In this document: positions 59,540 to 64,000 of the stretch, in pieces
Layout: the number at the start of each line of letters is the position of its first letter
How positions within the stretch are numbered: the stretch's first letter is position 1
DNA from: Chromobotia macracanthus
Taxonomy: Eukaryota > Chordata > Actinopteri > Cypriniformes > Botiidae
Direction: 5' to 3'
Assembly (NCBI GenBank): GCA_036877525.1
Contig: JAZGTH010000041.1
Coordinates: 1,116,001-1,180,000, forward strand
Length of the DNA: 64,000 nucleotides
Notes under the pieces: generated by a model
Seen by the model: only the letters and a program-made list of their open reading frames with translations
Database searches by the model: none
Told to the model about the DNA's origin: nothing
Made by a program: the position numbers and the translations under genes

Positions 59540-60720
59540 GGAATCAATTCAAGCTGTGTGTTCCTCCTTGCCCCAGATATATCACACAGGGATGCACAAG
59601 CTTTGTGTTGATTGTTTAGGAGTGGAGCATGCAAAGGCAGTGCTAGAAAATGCAGCCGGTAAACATTGTGAGCTGCTTACTTTGAGAATGGTCCACTCAT
59701 GCCTAGCCTTGTTTGAAAGCAGGCCAGGCATGCATACCTTGTGGTTCGGGAGCTGCATCCGCTGAGGTGTTGCTGTGTTTATGGTTGTGGGAATCACAGA
59801 TGGACAGATGGTCCAGCGCTCTTGCTGAAGATCGTTGGCCACAGACCTTTCTTCTGGGTCACTAAGGCTGCTCCATGGCAGCTCTGCTGGCTATGGAAAG
59901 ACATGTGATGCTGTTAATTCAGTCCTTGAGAGGTTTCAGAGGCAAAACACCAATCTGAGGCTTTTAAGAAGTTTATTCCCTATTGCTCTAGAGCTCATAG
60001 GGTTGCTGCCAGGGAGCAGCCCCAAACATTAGCTGCCAGCTCTTTGTACAGGCAGCAGCAGAAGGAGAGTGTTGCCTTTTGAACCCCACCTCAGAGAGCT
60101 TGGGAGTTGAAGCAGCACTCTCACCCAAAACCTTCTCTAGGGAAGACAGATCTGCTTCCAGGAAAGGGCCCTGATGCCATGCTTGTATCCCCTGGGGTCA
60201 AGCGACAAATTTTGCTCCTTAACAGAATCCTCAATAAAACTGTTTGCTTCAGGACACGCCGATTTCCAGTGAACGCAAATTGAAGCAGCCACCCAAACAT
60301 ATTTGCAGCACTTTTGAGTTCACCTGTAGAAAATGACCTGTAAAAAATGTTTTGGAAAAATGTGTTTTGGTTTTCGGGTGTGTCATACACAGGGCACCCG
60401 AGGTCAGCCTTGACAGTTTGTTCTCCTTCCGAGAGAGAAGCCAGGTTCCACAGTCTGTGCTTCATAGTTCCAAAGAAGGATGAGGAGTTGTGTCCAATTT
60501 TAGATCTGCAGCATCTGAACCATTCTCAGAGGAGATCAAATCCGAGGATTGGTTTGTCATGATAAATCTAAAGGATGCATACTTCCATATATCCATCCTT
60601 TCTTCACACTGCTGAGGATGCTGCTGAGGTTTGCTTTTTCAGGACATCCGCTGTAAGGACCACCCACTGGCCCAATGATGGAATCCAATGGCGTGGGTGA
60701 AGGTATCTCACGTGTCGTCT
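59540..60720 (+). pseudogene. DIRS-type retrotransposon, gag to RT portion
   Basis: Gag block 'HKLCVDCLGVEHAKAVLENA' then 'HCELLTLRM' (59590-59690), a zinc-finger-like Cys/His region of DIRS gag. After a decayed stretch the RT starts: 'FHSLCFIVPKKDEELCPILD' (60449-60510) and 'DWFVMINLKDAYFHISI' (60548-60598). The sequence then breaks off near 60720. Several in-frame stops. Confidence 0.7.
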
Positions 60721-61870
60721 TTCCTTGATGCTTCTACAAAAGTTATTTTATTTTAACATAATTTCTGATTAATTAATATGATTAATTTGCTTTAGTTACA
60801 TCTAATCTGACTCCAATTTTATATGACTTTTAAGTTAATTATTCCAAATTGTCTGTTGATCCTAATTTAGGTTTGATTACTTGGAAATTCCCATACTCTT
60901 AGTTATTCTTTCATTAGGGACCCAAGATCGCACTGAGTCTTGCGCCGGCCGATATATACGCGGATCTCACGATCACAAAATGGTCATTTTGTTCTTACTC
61001 AGAGGTTGCCTGGGTAAACTAATATTATTAAACCTGGCTGTTTCATACTCGCTCAGATCTATTAACAGTTGTCTTAGTCACGATCATGCAACTTGTTAAG
61101 ACAGGTGATAAACAGAAACCTGGAGATCTTAGTTGATGTGCTCCTAGCTCCTTTCAACAAGTCCCCAGTATGATCATATCCTGACACCAATTTTACGGTA
61201 ACCTTGGACTCCTTCTAATCTACTGGTAATAACAATTTCTTAAGAACATCCAGTGTATCAATAAAACAATTTATTTGCCAGGCAGGTTAAAACATCAATT
61301 TAGAGATACATAATATAAAATACATTACATACAACATACATACAAATATTATGTAAAATACATAATATGAGTTTGCATACAATAAAAACAATAAATGATC
61401 AACAGAATAAAAACAAAATACAAAGTCTAAATCATACCTGGCAAATGAGACACACAGCAGCAGTTGTGTGGGAAGTTCTGGTTACAGAATGCTTCCCTTG
61501 GTTGTTTGCCAATATACCTTAAATACCCTTGTGAGGCAAAGAGTCATAAATTTTGTGGTCAGTTCGATATTTGGTTGGTCAGTTTCTCGTGACCTGAAAG
61601 ACCCCTGTTGAGATAATCAGTACCCAGATGTCTTGAGAGAGACACACCTATAACAGAAGTGTAAGTTTTCTATTAAGTTTTCTCCCTCTAATATACTATG
61701 TCCCTTAATTATAGAAATTAGACCTTTTTACCCATCGCACCATGACCTTTAAAATGATATCAAACATGAGCATGAAAACTCAATAACATCACACTGTATG
61801 TGGTACATATATGTTCAATGGGCTCTATTGATCTGAGTCTAAAATGAGAGAGAAAACAGAGGTGAATTTC
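60721..61870 (-). mobile_element. Probable LTR-retroelement insertion within the DIRS element
   Basis: AT-rich sequence unlike DIRS separates the RT start from the RT/recombinase remainder. On the minus strand 'tggtgtcaggat' (61189-61178) resembles a primer-binding site complementary to tRNA-Leu. That would put an LTR at about 61190-61870 and leader sequence at lower coordinates. No gag or pol was recognised, and LTR ends could not be fixed. Confidence 0.35.
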
Positions 61871-62870
61871 GGGTCATCAGTGTTCCACGGGAAAGATAGG
61901 GCACAAATTCCTGAACACGCATATCAGTGAGTTTTATTGTTTTATGGTAGGTTTCTGTTAATGAACCCAATGTTTATCTCTAAACCAGATGCCTTACACC
62001 GCATACTCGAAGAGATTGATGAGTGGCTTATTTTAGCCCACTTGGAGGAAATGCAATAATACCAACCGGTCTTCCATGCATTGCTAGGTGATGGACCTTT
62101 GGGGAGACACCATCTAATTGTTTGTTTCCTTCATGGCATTAGAAGGATGAAGCTGCCCATCCGGTCCAGTGTACCAGGGTGGTACCTGACAGTAGTTGTA
62201 GAAGGCTATTCCTGAATCACTGAAGCATTCCTGAAGCATTCCTTTACACCCATTGATCAGACATCGGAGAAGTTTTTATCCCATAAGATGGCCTTTCTGA
62301 AGACTAATTACAATCTTCAAAAAGGTTGGAGATCATTTCTGTGTCTCTCTCCTGTCTAGAGTTCATTACAGGGCGGATCAATTCCATTCTCTTAATTTAG
62401 CATGGTCTGTGGTGCTTTAGGCCTTCCATCCTCCACCTTATTTATCAGATGATCATAGGAAGCTGCATTTACTTTGCCCAGTTTGGGCTTTGAATGCATA
62501 TAAGTGGAGGGTGTCTCAGTGGAGAAAGTCTGATCAGCTGTTGGCAGGTTTTGGCGTGATTTCTGTATGTTCTGACTGTCCTTTAGTAGCTTTTGTGGTC
62601 CATTGTCACATGCTACAGCACCAATCAAAATCAGTTTCACATGTGCTGTACACCCTGTTACATTAAGGGCATTCCCCAAAATTCCCCACGATGCAGCATC
62701 TCGTTCCATTCTCAGGGAACAAGGATTACAATCATGCCTCAAGACATTCCCCAAAGTGCTGTTTTATGACGTTGCATCTCGATCTATTTTTAGGAATCAA
62801 AGGCTACAGTCGTAACCTGAAATGTTTTTGCTGTCACATGCTGTCTGCAGGTGTGTTCTGTTTGCTCTGT
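61870..62870 (+). pseudogene. DIRS-type retrotransposon, recombinase portion and 3' end
   Basis: 'RILEEIDEWLILAHLEEMQ' (62000-62056) is the RT 'DDWL' region. It is followed by recombinase blocks 'DGPLGRHHLIVCFLHGIRRM' (62092-62150), 'RKLHLLCPVWALNAY' (62458-62500) and 'SQWRKSDQLL' (62516-62545). The 3' end has the typical 'atctcgttccattctcaggg' (62697-62716), repeated in diverged form at 62777-62797. The catalytic C-terminus is missing or unrecognisable. Confidence 0.65.
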
Positions 62871-63820
62871 TCCTGACAGTGTCATGGCAACCAAGTAGAG
62901 TAATTAAGTTGCTCATAATACAAATCATGCCTCATGTAAATATAAATATTTACATAAATTATATTTTCTTATTAGAATAATAATAGAAGTGGTTTATATT
63001 TTACTCTTTGTTTAGATTAAAAAAGTAAATTGTTTAATGATGGATTGTTACATTTTATTTTTAGATTTAGTCAATAATATTTCTGTGAAAGTTTGAGAGC
63101 AACCATTAGAAATCTTGTTTTTGCTGAGTTAATGCATGAGGAGTGCTGGGAGAGCAAGCGAGAAAGAGGCATATGAGTTCATATGCACGAAACAAAGAAG
63201 GAGTGTGAGTAGGAGACATTGCATTTTTGACTGGAGAGGAATGCTCACCACCCCTGGAATTCAGAGGGATGCTTTAGAGGGATTTACTTTAATCCTGAGA
63301 TATAAATCACATCTGAGAGCATCAAAGAGAAGGTTTTGGCCAAAAGATTGTTTTATGCTTCAGAATATGGAATTGTTTAGACCAACAGGAGAGATTTTAG
63401 CCACATTACTAGAATTTGCCTGAAATGTTCATGCTGCACTTCATATGTTTTTATTTATCGGACAGCTAACCGGTTTGTTAAAGCAGCACCATTTACACTT
63501 GACCAAATAAACCTCAGCAAAATTCATTTTAATTCATTTTAAACTTTAATCTTTTATTCCCACACAATGTATAAAATTATTCATTAATTATTTAAAGGGC
63601 CATCCATCTTACTTTGAGGCTGTCCTCTAAAAAATGACCCCATATAGGTAATTTGTGCATGCAGCTTATTATGGTGCCCTCTAGCTGGTGTATAAATAAC
63701 AGTGTGGTGTACAGTTTGTTATCATGAAGTGACCTTTGAGTGTCATTACCAATCAAAATGTGGGTTGTTTAAACACTGTGTGGACTTTTACATGGTCCCT
63801 TATCCACCCTTTTTCCAATT
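62871..63820. other. Unassigned region
   Basis: No recognisable gene. The plus frame 63136-63423 (95 codons) is the longest open stretch and shows no known motif. Confidence 0.35.
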
Positions 63821-63824
63821 TGCA

Positions 63825-63960
63825 AAATGCACTTTTACATTTACACTTTTACATTTGTCAGACACTTCAGAACTTACAGTGCATTCAGGGTACACATTTT
63901 ATCAGTACATTTGTTCCCTGGAATTGAACCCATGATCGATAACGAAAGGAACCTTGTTGC
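63825..63960 (-). repeat. tRNA-derived SINE-like segment
   Basis: 'cttacagtgcattcagggta' and 'gttccctggaattgaaccca' are the antisense tail and T-arm-like segment of a short repeat common in fish. The canonical anticodon region is lost. Confidence 0.5.
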
Positions 63961-64000
63961 GAGGAAGCTTGCCACAACAGGCAGTAGCGCAACTAAATTT

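Noticed and set aside
63136..63423. 95-codon ORF as a gene
   Set aside because: No motif, no visible splice context, and neighbouring repeats. It is not distinguishable from chance.

Overview
The window reads as nuclear DNA of a teleost fish, most likely a cyprinid (zebrafish/carp/goldfish group). It has intron-rich vertebrate genes with GT-AG junctions. It also has a dense mix of fish-type transposons: DIRS and Ngaro tyrosine-recombinase retrotransposons, L2- and L1-like LINEs, Tc1-like elements, hAT-like MITEs, and the dispersed repeat with a 'gtgaactat' end that is abundant in cyprinids. There are no prokaryotic operons and no CRISPR array. I did not recognise a confident functional tRNA or rRNA gene. 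All calls come from reading and hand-translating the sequence; no database search was run.

Three host genes can be reconstructed. (1) cep295, plus strand, coding 6890-27935: 29 coding exons whose phases all agree, giving about 1,649 residues. It is a centriole protein with the conserved N-terminus and the C-terminal ALMS motif. (2) psph, plus strand, coding 41090-43079: 5 coding exons, 226 residues, phosphoserine phosphatase of the HAD family, probably with an upstream non-coding exon near 40200-40310. (3) nipsnap2, minus strand, coding 50622-44327: 10 coding exons, 288 residues, a mitochondrial NIPSNAP protein. psph and nipsnap2 converge tail to tail, as PSPH and NIPSNAP2 do in human, which supports the paralogue choice.

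The rest is repeat territory. 1-5160 holds two decayed DIRS pieces in opposite orientation, followed by a THAP-domain remnant. 28000-34000 is mostly anonymous, with a LINE/DIRS chimera around 31.9-33.2 kb. 34.25-39.8 kb is a minus-strand stack of an L1-like LINE, a nearly complete but frameshifted L2-like LINE, and a gag-protease remnant of a Ty3/gypsy-like element. 50.9-58 kb holds Tc1-like remnants, one of them split by a MITE, and a Ngaro-like element. 59.5-62.9 kb is another DIRS element, apparently split by an LTR-type insertion.

I found no clear new molecular system. The most unusual structures are a fold-back inversion inside the first DIRS recombinase (476-627), the concentration of at least four separate tyrosine-recombinase retroelement remnants, an 18-bp minisatellite in a cep295 intron, and several nested or shared MITE insertions in host introns.
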